Shown piece by piece: positions 33,963-46,260 of a stretch of DNA of 64,000 nucleotides. The stretch is from Schistosoma haematobium (taxonomy: Eukaryota; Platyhelminthes; Trematoda; Strigeidida; Schistosomatidae). The position numbers were made by a program, and so were the translations under genes. Where the stretch lies: NCBI RefSeq assembly GCF_000699445.3, contig NC_067198.1, positions 39,841,523 through 39,905,522 on the forward strand, given 5' to 3'. Each line of letters opens with the position of its first letter. The stretch's first letter is position 1. The notes beneath the pieces are model-generated. The model saw nothing but the letters and a program-made list of their open reading frames with translations. It did no database searches and had not been told where the DNA came from.

Positions 33963-36900
33963 GTTTATATTTTCAGTTGATTATTGAATACAAATGATGA
34001 AAACAATGAATAATTCTGTCTCTGTTTTGTCTTTTCACACAAGTAGTATATGTGTAAACAATTGTTTGCTTTTTCAATAGAAAGAGAAAAAAGGCGGATA
34101 TATCATACCATTCATAGTATGGTAAGATTGTAAAACACAGAGAACAGTATAGATTGCGTAATGAAAGAAAAATGAATAAGAGTTTAGTGATAATTTGATT
34201 AATTACCAAAATGAAAGAATAATAATAAACAGAAACAATATGTTTCATTTTGTAAATGAAATCACACCATTGCATTTACAGAGATTTACGTGCACACACA
34301 AGAGAACCGAAATAAACATACACAGACAATAATAGATACTCCTTGAAGGATCATGACGAGAACAAGGATTACAAAAGTAGTAATAATAATATAATCAGTA
34401 GTATCAATAGTAACATTGACAATAACTGTAATAGTAGTAGTAGTAATTATAATAATAATAATAATAATATCACTGTTATCAGAAATGTAAATATTAATTA
34501 AGCAGGTTTGACCAATAATTAGCAATGTCAAACAAACATATAAACAAGCAGGTAACAACTATTCATTTATATATGAATATATATCTATCCATATATACCT
34601 TACTTTATGAATGAGTACAATAGAATACAAAATAAGGTTGGTTTTTTGTTGTACAAAACAAAACAAACGAAAAAAAACAGTGATCATTCGTTAATTAATT
34701 AATTAATTAATTGATGAAATCGACTATTTCGCTTTCATTAGATATTAATTCAGTCTTAGATTAAGCTTACGTAATGAACAATTTTGATGGAATGAATAAC
34801 TAATAGTAATTATATATATATATATATATATATATGATTGAAATTAACTTTAATTATCCCAATGACTATTTTATTTTTAATATTAAAATTCACAAAATAC
34901 CAACAAACAAACAAAAAATAATTCAACAGATGTAATCAGTAAAGAACAAAGAAATTTTTAAAAAGAAGAGGTAAATATTCACGGTTGATAAGTTTTATCA
35001 AGGAAATGTGTACAACCATGTCAATATAACTTTCATCTGATTGTACTTATCATGATTAGACTAGTTAGTTGAAATAGTAGAAAAGGAAAATTTAGAAAGA
35101 AAAGAAGACAAACTTGCCAACAGCAACAACAACAAGAAGAAGAAGAAGAAGAAGAAAGAATCATGCAAAACAGAACATAAAGAAATAGAGAATAATCCGA
35201 AGAGAGAATATAAGCTAACAATTAGAATACTTAACATGTTCATACATATATATATTTGTTCATATATATATATATATGATTTTGTAAGCTAATTATATAC
35301 CTGATAAACTATTATAGTTTGATCATGATCAAATTGAAAAGGGATATATAGAAACTAACAAATAATTAATTTTAATTAAACAAAACCTGATTAGTACTTA
35401 TGTTGTAATGAGAGGGCAATAAATAATAAATAAATAATTGATCATTGAAAGCACAATGGAAAAAAACAAACAAACAAAAAAGAACCATGAATTCTTACAG
35501 AGCCAAAATAACATTAAATTGTAAATTATATATATGTTATGCAAAATGAGGAAATAGTGAACAACAACAAAATAACAATATAATGATATTGTAAATGTCG
35601 TACATACAAACGCATGGATAACAACAACAACGACAACAAGAAAAAAGACAAATTAAGACTATAAAGCGTATAAACTTAATTAATTATAAGAATATATGAA
35701 TTCCCTGAGTAATTGTAATGTAAAAGGTGAAATTATTCAATAACTAATTAATTCATTTCTTTTTAACTAATTCGCACAATAGACATTATCATACTAATAA
35801 AGATTGGAGGAAAAACATAAGTTAATTGATGAAGGTAGTATATGAAAACATTGAATATAAGAAGAAAAGAGTTTAAAGTAAAAATAATAATAATAATAAT
35901 AATAAGACAAACAAATACCTGAGTTGAATATTGAATAACCCTGAGATGAGAATAACATATATATGTATATGCAGATACTCTTAATATCCTGATGGTATTA
36001 TTTCTTTTTTCCAGAGTAATACAAAAGTGATGATAATAATAATAGTAATAATAATAATATAGCTACATAAAATATTTGTAGAACATTCAATGAAACGTTA
36101 TAAGCCCTGAGATAAGTTAAATACAAATGTCATAAATGAAATAATAAGTAATGATGTTACATTCAAAGAGTTGAATAGACAGTTCAAGACTACTTAACAT
36201 AATACAATATTGTTCCACATCTTGATATACTTGTTTTTTTAAACTCTAAATAATTTCGCTGATAATATTAGCAGTAATAGGAAGAGTTGGTTGGGTGGAA
36301 AGGAACAGGTGGAGGGGCGGAGAGATTGAGGGATTTAGAACGATAACCATGATAATAATGATGACGATGATATTTCCAAAAAAAGGAAATGTGAAAACTT
36401 TTAACAAAAAGTTAAAAGACATAATTAATCTTTAGTCCCTGAGATGAATATTTGTAATTTTAAAAAAAATACAGTGAACCACAATAAATTAATCCCTGTG
36501 ACATGTAAACACATGTATGTATCCATACATCATAAGTATGTATGTAGTTGAATGTAATTTTCTATAATTGATGAACATGTAAGTCATTGACTGGATTACA
36601 TTTGTGTATGTGTGTTTTTTTGTTGGTTTTCTAATATGTAATGCTTAGAAATAAAATTGTTGGTTTCTTTTAGAGAATTCCCTGAGAATTAGAAGAAGAA
36701 TTCAATTTGCAAGGATAAGGATTGAATACAAATATGTTGATTATAAAATAAAGTCTTAAGAATTGTTTTATTTCTTCCTGTATGTTAATCAATGATAAGA
36801 ATTTGGATAGTCATTATTGACAAGTTTTATTTTACATATAATTCCGGAGAGAAATTTCCTACAAATTGAAATAAACGAAAGAAGATACAGCAATTACGAG

Positions 36901-37090
36901 CTTTTGAATTATGATGAAAGATTGTTTCATTGAATAAAATGAAATTTTTACGGATTTTTGTCTTTAAAATACTAAAGCCGTTACAAATCGGAAACCACTA
37001 ACAACATAGTGGATCCTTGAATGTATACAATTCAGAAAGTAGAATAGCCATTTTCATACCCAATTTTATTTATTATAACTTCTGATGACT
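33320..37090. other. Low-complexity AT-rich block
   Basis: About 3.8 kb of A-rich + strand with many microsatellites: (TA)n at 33931-33960 and 34811-34834, (AAT)n near 34450, 35885 and 36030, (AAG)n near 35136-35157. The open frames here are translated microsatellite (for example a Ser/Cys run and an Ile/Thr run). A CCTGAG motif recurs (see findings). No gene or known element was found. Confidence 0.6.
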
Positions 37091-37104
37091 ACCATTAGTG
37101 AATA

Positions 37105-37218
37105 CTAAGTCCTCCTGAGGCTCCTCTGGGGCTACTGCCGGTCCCAAGCCTGGATAAAGCAGGAGGGTCGGGTATAGGGTTAGCAACCCCACCCTGTAGA
37201 AAACTAACTCGCTAAAAA
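37105..37218 (+). mobile_element. RTE-like LINE 5' leader fragment
   Basis: GGGGCTACTGCCGGTCCCAA then GGAGGGTCGGGTATAGGGTT then GTAGAAAACTAACTCGCTAA match the leaders at 13885 and 14600 and the reverse one at 12200-12325. It ends where the coding region would begin. Confidence 0.75.
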
Positions 37219-37867
37219 ACGCTTAACGAACATTATTTCTCATTTCTTAGTATCATATATAATAACACTGATTTACCGTACCCAGCATTAAGTTTTCAAA
37301 TATAATTCATAAAAAGTCATGAAACAGTGCCACGAAAGGTTTCCGAATAGTAGAAGTTGTAAGGTCACCTAGAAGACAGCATTTTATCATCTCCACCAAA
37401 TAGAATTATATCGCCTGTGTATTTATTCTAAGTCAATTTACGAAATCATTCTCTCTAAAAGGAATTCTATGACATAGCTTGATAAAAATAAAACCATATT
37501 TAAGTAGTACATCCACTACTAACAAAACTTTAAAATTAACGAAATCTAGAGAACAATTACCAGAAAAAAATAAATCAAAGAAGTATGATTTATTTTAAAC
37601 TTTTTATTCAAGCACTAAACCTCTCTGAAATTCATTTGATTTCAAAGTAACCACAAGAAGTATAAAACTAGACTATGTAAAACCTTAGTAATACTATGAT
37701 AATAATACGGTATTGACAACGTATGAAGTTCTACGTTGTTGCTGATCGGCTGATAATCTCTTATTTTTTCTTGAGCTACTGATTAATTATATGATCTGAC
37801 ACTAAATATTTCTTTTTTTGTTAATATCGACAATGAACATATATATATGGATCTAAACAAAAGAGAA

Positions 37868-38110
37868 TCATATACATGGTAGAAATAATAATGAGAACGA
37901 CTGAACATTGAAAATATAGAGGGAAGGTAGGCATGAAGAAATACTGGGATTCAAGATCAAGAGGAAGATAAAGGGTGAACGATCCTGAAACATGTCAACC
38001 GAAGTCTTCAACCACTGACTGAGGTTATCACACAGACCATAACCAGGTGATCTCCATCTACTAATATACTTCAGACTAACAGTCAATGACTTCATGGACT
38101 GACAAGAAGT
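37868..38110 (-). mobile_element. LINE-B 3' end, diverged copy
   Basis: On the - strand: AGATCACCTGGTTATGGTCT then GTGTGATAACCTCAGTCAGT lines up with GGGTCCACGTGACTATCGTA and so on at 25100 and 45200. The downstream CTTCCTCTTGATCTTGAATC corresponds to the 3' UTR. Older than the other two copies. Confidence 0.55.
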
Positions 38111-38278
38111 GAAAAAGACGTAAAGCGAAATGATTCGAAATAATTAATACACTACCGACAACTTTTAGAGAAGAAAGTGAACATAAAGAATACAATTTAG
38201 GACGAAAAAATAAAATCAAGAAACAAAAAGCATGGAATAATACAAATGCTTAGGATTAATAGGAATATGTAGAATGAA

Positions 38279-38284
38279 TTTATT
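38279..38284 (-). promoter_or_regulatory. Candidate poly(A) signal for the nuclear receptor gene
   Basis: AATAAA on the - strand, about 425 bases after the receptor stop codon, with no coding sequence between. In DNA this AT-rich the hexamer is common by chance. Confidence 0.25.
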
Positions 38285-38707
38285 TACGTCACTGTCATCG
38301 GTCCTGAGTTATATTACTTAATAACCCCAAAACAACTTATTAAAATGATCAATAAGGAGGTCCACATCTCATGATATGGTTCAAGAAAACAGTTAGAGAC
38401 TATGTTGTTTTGTTCACCTCCCGACTTCATCTAGCTTACTAATACATCGACCAGTATTTTACGCTGAAATAACTGATAGCTATAAAATGTGTTATTCAGT
38501 AAACAAAGTTACATAAACTCATCGGTCGATTTAAATTTTTACATGATATCTTATGCTTAACCCCTGTATAACTTATTCAGTGGTTCTTCTATAAGCTATA
38601 AATGTTTTAAATGTATATATACACCGAATACACTGTATTTATCATATAAGTGAAAAGTAGATTATTTAAGCTGTATAACTCACGAATTATAATAATTCAC
38701 CAGATAT

Positions 38708-40104
38708 CTATGTATCTTGTTGTTCGCATGATAAAGTTTCATTAATAGGTGATAATGCATTTAAATTATGCTTAGTATCAGGAGTATTATTCATTAGATC
38801 TGACTGTGAGATTGGTGAGGTATGATATTGTTGATGATGTGATTGCTGTTGGACTTCTGGTGTCCCACCATTTGAACTGATTGCATGATCACTTAGACCA
38901 TTATTACCATTATTATTATTATTACTGTCGGTATTCATATTTGTCCATAAAGGTGGCAAACTTTCATTTGTACTACTAGGATGAATTATATTATTATTGT
39001 AAGATGTGGGAGTATTAGAACGTGAACTATGGTTTTTAACCGAAATTACCGATTTATTTAAATTCATATGATCATTTTGATTTTGAGTCGATATCATTCC
39101 TGTTGATTGTACTGATGAGGTGACTTGACGTTGTGGTGAGGTTATTGCTGAAGAACAAGAGTATTGAGATGATTGTAAAACAGATACTTGACTTCGTTGG
39201 TGTTGTTGTTGTTGTTGAGGTGATGGCACCAAGTAGTTTGTTGAAAGCATTTGTGTAGAAGAAGGAGAACAATCTCTGGAATTTGAATATGTATTCGAAT
39301 TGGATGGATTATAGGTTATTGAATTATCATGATAATTAAAGTGTCCAGAAAATGCATGTGATTGATTATTTAAAGGTGAATCAGAATTTGATGTTAAATT
39401 TGTAGTTGACGAATAAGATCCTCTCATATGAGATGAATCTGGAATTAAATGTGATTGTTGATGAATTTGATGTTGTGAGTTTTGTTTTTGAGTAACATCG
39501 TGTATTTGACCATCAGAAGAACAATGATCAATATTACCAGTTTGAATTCTATTTCCATTGTTATTATTATTGCAGTAAACCATATTTCCGTTAATTGAAC
39601 AAGATGGTATCATATTGGAAATATCCGATCTATTAATAGATTGATTTGGATAATGATGATGAACAGCTTGTGGAATAGATGCTGTTGAAGAACCATAACT
39701 TAATGGTGTTGTATTTGTGACATCACCATATGGAATAGCTTGTGGGCAAACAGACGAAATATTTGGGCATATAGGATATGAATTACCTGTATGTTGAGAA
39801 GGATTAGGAAGAGGTGTTGATGCACCATGATTGGATATAGGTACAGTAGAAGTATCTTCATGTGGAATATCATATGTTTCAGCATATAATGGTGCTAATC
39901 GTGTACGATACCAATTTTCTCTATACCATCGAATACATAATTGTACTTCATCCCCAACTGTGGTCGCTTGATTAATCACATTTCGTACTTGCCCAATTAA
40001 GGTAGACTCTCTTGGTCTATTACGTTCTAATTGCATACGAAGAGCAGCTAAATGATGATCTTGCATAATGGCTACTTTATTCGGTTCAATCAAACCATAA
40101 CGAT
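38708..40104 (-). CDS. E78: Nuclear receptor last exon: helices 9-12 (AF-2) and long low-complexity tail
   Basis: The acceptor is CTATTAG. Two bases complete an Asn codon, then 464 codons run to TAG at 38708-38710. The first 80 or so residues are helices 9-12: HHLAALRMQLERNRP, then CIRWYRENWYRTRLAPLY, then AETYDIPHED. The last part matches the E75 ending LPPLFAEIFDIP and holds the activation helix. The remaining 380 or so residues are an F-domain-like extension dominated by Asn, Ser, Gln, His and Thr, with short Gln and Asn runs, and no known fold is visible. Codon use there is AAT/CAA-rich like the local base composition. An AATAAA on the - strand at 38279-38284 could be the polyadenylation signal. 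Confidence 0.9.
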
Positions 40105-41492
40105 CTAATAGATTTTTTTAAAAAGAATATAGTTAGACAAATCCTACGTCTTAGGTGCTCATCACAAGTAAACAAATCGAAATAAATTATAAATTAGGCT
40201 AGAAACGATTACGAAATCATAAGACAGTAACAGTTTATAAAAGATGTTATCACAGAACTATGGGTGGTCACAGATTTGATATAATTCAATAAAAAAATAA
40301 TAATCATATCCAAATGTACTTTCTTGAGTCTAGTTTCCATAGTACCTACTATGAGTCAAATGAAAAGCTTGAAACTGACCAAAAGAGTAAAATATGACAA
40401 GAACTTGAGCCGAAATTGACATTAGTGATGTTGCTCGATACCCATAGAGTTATATCTCACTGTTATAGAAAATCACACTTCACCCAGCAGGTTGGAATTT
40501 CGGACCCTATTTTTAGTAAAGTCTAAGACGGTCATGTAATAACATTAGTTTTTTCATACTGATCTCTTAAAACTCCCCAGAAGTCAAGAAATGTACAATA
40601 CACGTTTATTTAATTGATACCTTAGGTAAATTCTTGAAAATTATTTATCGTTTTCATAGACTGACAAAACATGACTGTCTTATACTTACTTCAAGGTTAA
40701 ACATATGAATAGCTTGTGGTTTCTATACATAAACCAGCTTGAGTCAAATTACCCTCTCCCTATTTGTTCAAGGATCAAGATTTAGTAAATTGGTGGATAT
40801 ATCAAAGTTGGTTTCGAACATGCAAATATTCTTTCTAATAAATATCTTAATTTATACTATATCACATGTCTTGTTCATGTTGTCTGGTCTACTAGTAGTT
40901 CTTTACATCTCGATCAGCTTTCATAATTACCACACATTGTGAAAATGTCTAATGGAAAATGTCATCAAATATGTGTAACTGTACAAAATACGTGAATAAC
41001 TTTAGCTTAACTAGGAAGAACTGTCTAAATCTGTCATCAAGATAAATACAATTTATGATATAGTACATAATTGGGAGTTATAGTGAGAGGTTGTGATTAA
41101 TGGAGTTTAACCGTATCCAGTGTGAGAAAAGTATCAACCTCAGGCAGTGGGAAATGATCGCTCATTGTTGTGGATTGATTAAAGCTAGGCATGTACAATA
41201 CTGAATGCCAACTCAGTAGTCTGAAGGTTAGGCGCTTATAGTGAGGAAAAAGGTCCTAGATTCGTTCCCCAGTGCAGTCATGGATCTGTACTGATGAGGA
41301 TCTTCCTAATTTTAAATTTTTGTCTATCTATGATCAATCACCGATGGTGGTCTAATTAAGAATGTAACAAATAACAAATACACTATTTACTAAACAACAT
41401 AATATTTCATCTGATTCTACAAATTACTTAGATTATTATTACTATTACATTTTTATTCTTTTTTCACAATTAAAAAATTGCTAACAACTTAC
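40105..41492 (-). other. Intron of the nuclear receptor gene
   Basis: The intron runs from the GTAAGT donor at 41492-41487 to the CTATTAG acceptor ending at 40105. It holds a decayed + strand HHR-SINE-1 copy (41080-41360) and no other recognisable feature. Confidence 0.8.
41080..41360 (+). mobile_element. HHR-SINE-1, decayed copy
   Basis: Leader (GTGAGAGGTTGTGATTAATG), A box (CCAACTCAGTAGTCTGAAGG) and part of the ribozyme block (ACTGATGAGGATCTTC) are recognisable. The GAAA strand and cleavage site are missing. Confidence 0.65.
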
Positions 41493-41598
41493 TTGATTTA
41501 GTGATGACAGCAGCACAACAAAGAGCAACTTCGGTGTCGTTCAGCACTAATGAATTGAAATTTTCGGAGAACGAGAAAATTGAGCACACAACACTCGG
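41493..41598 (-). CDS. E78: Nuclear receptor ligand-binding domain exon (helices 7-8)
   Basis: This 106-base exon is too short for a usual ORF scan. It has a CTTATCAG acceptor and a GTAAGT donor (phase 0 to 1). It encodes PSVVCSIFSFSENFNSLVLN followed by DTEVALCCAAVITKS. This aligns with the E75 stretch around LNAYGLSDTEIGLFSA, in which a Leu-x-Asp-Thr-Glu turn precedes helix 8. The leftover base joins the next exon to form Asn, giving the expected N-R-Y-G-L loop. The phase fit on both sides makes this assignment firm. Confidence 0.88.
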
Positions 41599-42800
41599 CT
41601 GATAAGGAAAAGAATTTAGTAAAACAAAAAAGGGATATTTTATTGTATATTTTTCTAAAGAGAGAATGATATACTACATATATAAATTAAGGGAAATTAC
41701 GTTAATGGTGCCCTGTCGATAGGCAATTTCAAAGATAGTACATGTCACCTCAAAGAAAAATCAAATTCCTATTCCTGTTATTGTAAGATATTCACTGTAC
41801 TGGTTAGTTAATGTAATTGAATAAGAATTGATTTTGGGAGAAATTTAACAAACACGTCACGATTTAATATATCATCAATAAATATTTTATCCACCATATT
41901 CATTGATGACATCCAATTTGACAAAGAAACTTGGTGGTCTGAAATAAACGCACTTACAACATGATCTGAAAGTTCTAGATTGGATCCTTGATATGGTTAT
42001 GGATGAGAATTTTCGGTGAATCCTGTACGAGGGCAAAATAATTATCCTGTGTTTTCTTATTTTCACATGGATTTCAAATGATCCCAATCCATGACAAACA
42101 CTACTTATCAATCTCCATAAGTTCCCTCAAACAAATGAAATCTTAATTAACCAAAAACAGCTAGAACTTGAATATTAACCAACTCCAATTACACCAAATC
42201 ATTTAATTACTGTAAATTATCGGCTTCTACTCAATGAAATATACATGTATAATTAGTGACAATTTGTATAACCTTTAAAAAGTTGATCATTTATCGTTTA
42301 TATCATTTATCAATCATCAAATAATAATAGTGTACTAGGAACGTTAAGTTATAGTAATGTATGTAAGAAATAAGAAGTTTTAGACAGATACATGACAAAT
42401 AAAGCATGAATTGTATTAAAAGATTACATTATTATATAATTATAATTATGGCGCCCATTTCACTTATCATATACATACTTACAAACAATAACAAACGGAT
42501 GCAAAAATATAAACGGGTACACAAATACTAACAAGAACAACAAAAAACTTGTGAAAAGATATCTGTACAGAAATACACATACAAATATAGACAAAATATA
42601 CATTACTGTTGTACATTGATTCTCTATTCGTACGTGCAATAAATTTGAAAGTTTAGTACCTGGGTTATTTATTATAAACGAGCACTAGTGTATTTCGATA
42701 CAGATAGTCATTATTATTATTATTATTATCAACATGGTAATGACATGAATACATATTTGTCATAACGACTATTGTATCAATTATATGTGTGTGAAGATGC

Positions 42801-42841
<41 letters not shown>
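42801..42841 (+). repeat. (TA)n microsatellite
   Basis: About 20 uninterrupted TA units inside the nuclear receptor intron. Open frames across it are Tyr-Ile repeats, not protein. Confidence 0.95.
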
Positions 42842-42844
<3 letters not shown>

Positions 42845-44437
42845 TAAGTCTTGTACAGATGAAAGCAACAATAATCAACCGCATTCACCTAGAATACACA
42901 AATATACATGTTTATACAATTAATAAGGGAAATTTTTCGGGTGAAAATAGCCGGAAGTTGTAATATATATATACCCTGAGAAGTATTAGTAATGACACTA
43001 ATGACTTTGGCAATAATATGAACTGTGACTTTATAATAGATAGTTCGATTAATGAAAATGTGTAAATATGATTATTAAAAATTGATTAAAATATTTCTGG
43101 TATAAATAAAATACATTGAATACAAGATGAAATAAACTAGCAAACATTTAGTCAATTGAACAGTTGAATATGGTATCATTGTTGATCAGAAATTCGATCA
43201 GATTATTCATTGAAATTATTGTGTCACTGTTTGATTTGTGTGCTTGTACGTTCATTCCAACTGATAAATATGATTGAGCATATACATTTATATTACTAAC
43301 TAAATAGTAAACAGTTTATTAAATAAAAATAAATTATATGTAGCCAGTCTGTCAAAATTGTGCTATTGTCGAAGAAAAGTTTTAAAAAACTTCCTTTTGA
43401 TTAATGTTATGAAGTAATGGACTGCTTGAAAGAACCTAATGCCAAGTTGTTTAGTCTCAGTACCTGCCTTATCAAGTCCTATTGATGAAATCGCTATATA
43501 TTTACTGATTCAAAATGACTTGGCTTGGTGTTTGGATAGAATCAACAGGAAGTTCTATATCAAACTATTGTGTTGATCAAGATTTCTAACCAGATATACA
43601 TTTTGGCAAATACAAAAAATACAAAAAGTATGGTACAACTACATAGAATCGTTACTAAAGGTATCTAATATCATTTCTATTTGGTTTCATGAACAACGAT
43701 TTAAGAATGATTTTATTATTAACCTGCCCTCTTTAGAAACTGATATAGACCACTGGAAATGTGTGAATTTTTGAATTACCAAGCAATTAAGGATAGTTTG
43801 AATTCTTATCAATGCAGTGTTGTAGTCTGGAAACCAGACATAAGGTAAATTGTATCAATCATCACGGTCATAAATAAAAATTTAATTCTGAACCTAACAT
43901 TCGTAATTCATTTATAATACGGTTTTCCAGTTTCGTTCAGTGTGACAAATTAAACTGTCCATTTAAATAACAATAGGATAATACTAACGCAATTTCAACA
44001 AAACATCGATAAGATAACTACTTATAAAGTCTTTCATATATAATTACTGTTTCATTGTTGCATTTATTTTAATTATTTGTAATATCTCATGAAAATCACG
44101 ATAAATGTATTCCAGTTACGACTTTATTTTACGCAGTTACCCCAAATCAATTAGATATGAAGAAAAGCATGCTATCCATGTGACTATTAATGTGATTGCA
44201 AATAAATCGTATAAATACAATGGAATTTAGTAAGAGCATTACTAGCTGGCTGATAATTTTTGACTTAGTTGAGCAGATTAACATCAACATGGTATGCCTC
44301 TACAGAAACATGTGGTACAGCAAGTTTGATATTGTAGTGAAATATCAACAAACATATCATAGATAATTGTAACTTAGTCATTAGGTACAACTTGTACAGT
44401 TGGTTTTAAACAAAATTTCTACATGTGGGAATTAAAT

Positions 44438-44845
44438 AGTACAAGGACTAGACAAGCATGAGATTGATCACCACCCAGTGATCAATCAATTGTGATTACA
44501 TCTCAGTCCTACAGGAGGTTAGTCACGGCTCGGATAGTTCAGTGGTAACGTCTCTGACTGTGAAGCTGGGTGACACGAGATCGAATCCGCCAGGGAGCAC
44601 CAGTTCCCTCAAGATTACAGGTACACCTTGCTGACGAGTGCCAAGTAGCACGAAACCCGGGTCCAGGGTTTCCTGTTGACTACCTCCAACCAACATCTAA
44701 ATCTCAATCCATAGTGCCCACATTGTCGAGTCACCTAAACTGGTGGCCACATTGCAACATGATCGATAGCACTCGATCTGCACTAACAAGGACTAGACAA
44801 GCATGACATTGATCACCAACCAGTGATCAATCAATTGTGATAGTA
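44438..44845 (+). mobile_element. HHR-SINE-2: tRNA-like SINE with intact hammerhead and terminal direct repeats
   Basis: A tRNA-like part (GGATAGTTCAGTGGTAACGT; B-box-like GAGATCGAATCC) is followed by TTCCCTCAAGATTACAGGTA, the ribozyme, and a unique 3' part. About 57 bases at the left end (AAGGACTAGACAAGCATGAG, then GATCACC.CAGTGATCAATCA) recur in the same orientation at the right end (44788-44843). The locus is therefore a little more than one unit of a head-to-tail repeat. It is antisense to the receptor gene whose intron contains it. Confidence 0.82.
44625..44669 (+). ncRNA. Type I hammerhead ribozyme, fully paired
   Basis: Stem I is ACCTTG (44625-44630) with CAGGGT (44664-44669), six pairs with one wobble. 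The core is CTGACGA (44631-44637). Stem II is GTGC/GCAC around CAAGTA, followed by GAAA (44652-44655). Stem III is a C-G pair with loop CCGG, and the cleavage triplet GTC is at 44661-44663. Every invariant hammerhead position is present, and stem II differs completely from Smα and HHR-SINE-1, which argues for selection on structure. Catalysis is inferred. Confidence 0.82.
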
Positions 44846-44924
44846 CAACTCAATTAACCAAAATGAAATTGGGGGCGGAGGGGGAGTGTGTTTCAAATCG
44901 AGAACTGAATGACTAAGTCAGTCA

Positions 44925-45745
44925 GTCAACTACAATGTAGGATCAGGCACATATATGCATCGGTCCACGTTGACATACCTCAATAGCACAACAAGATCAA
45001 CATCGGGTTCATAGAAGTAGTTAATTTAGTGGTGGTAATATATGAAAGAAAGGTTATGTGTAAGAATATAGTACAGAAATAAAGGAAGATATAGAGCTTT
45101 TTTAATCTCATAATTTAAAGGAAGACAGAGAGTGTATACACCTCCGCCATTGTGATCATTTCTGAGCCATGCCATCAAGAGTCTCCAACCATTGTTTACG
45201 ATAGTCACGCGGACCCCAACTAATTAGTCTGCATCTATCAACATGACTTAGACTAGACGTCAGTCATTTCAAGCACTGATGCCACGTTTTGGTTTGGCCG
45301 CCCCTAACTTTCTTACAATCATCCCCAACACCGGTTAGCATCGCACGTCGTGGTAATCGGTGTTCAGGCATACGCAACACATGGCCCAACAATCTCAGTC
45401 GATGAAGATGCACCACCTCATCAACTGATTTACCATCATTCCCTAATATCCTGCGTCTAACGTCACCATTACTTACCCGGTGATCCCAGCAGATGCTGGC
45501 AATATTTCTAAGGCATCTATGATCAGATACTAGTAGCTTACGAGTATCTCCTACTCTTAATGGTCACGTTTTGCAGTCGTAAAGTAGAACAGAACGAACT
45601 GCTGCGCATTATACTCGTCCTTTTATTGATAGACGTATATATCGCCTTCGCCATAGATGATATAAATTGGCAAAAGCCAAACGAGCTTTTCGAATCCGTG
45701 CAGAGATTTCGTCAGACACCAACCCATTAGGGCTGATCAGACTTC
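44925..45745 (-). pseudogene. LINE-B 3' end: reverse-transcriptase C-terminus and 3' UTR
   Basis: On the - strand the frame reads RVGDTRKLLVSDHRCLRNIA, then SICWDHRVSNGDVRRRILGN, then HRLRLLGHVLRMPEHRLPRR. This is the conserved C-terminal region of schistosome non-LTR reverse transcriptases, which is unlike the RTE family above. In-frame stops (for example after IKGRV and after DCKT) show it is a relic. A 3' UTR of about 300 bases follows. It is in sense orientation in the receptor intron. Confidence 0.85.
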
Positions 45746-45899
45746 CATGAATGACTAAAAGTCAAATGACGATTAGTTCGAATCCTGTTACAATTTTAAA
45801 CAACAAACAATGTACAACGTATATACATACACACAATAATATTTGATTAAAACAACTCTTAGTTAATGTTATAAATAAATAAGATTTATACTTTTCAAT

Positions 45900-46260
45900 G
45901 AACATCCGATTTTTCACATTATTATTGTCATTTGTATTATTATTATTATTCAAGATTAAATTATTAAAATTTGACTCGCAAGTTATTTCAGTACTACACT
46001 TATTATTATTATTGTCATTATTATATAGCTATATCACTATAAACAAAACTATTTATAATATTGTATACAAACATCTACCTTCAATCACATCATTTCAATA
46101 AAGTTTATTTGTTTGCTTAATTAGTCAGTAATCAGTTGATTATTAGTATTATTATTACTATTATTACTGTTATTATTGCTATTACTATTATTATTATTAC
46201 TATTACTATTATTATTATTACTGTTACCATTACTATTACTATTATCATATGTTTATTATT
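45900..46260 (+). repeat. Interrupted ATT/TTA repeat block
   Basis: Runs of ATT and TTA with ACT interruptions, especially 46141-46250. The open frames here are Leu/Ile runs and should be ignored. Confidence 0.85.

Noticed and set aside
34286..35243. Open frames of 60-90 codons on the - strand
   Set aside because: They are translations of AAT, AAG and AAC microsatellites (Ile, Ser, Cys and Leu runs).
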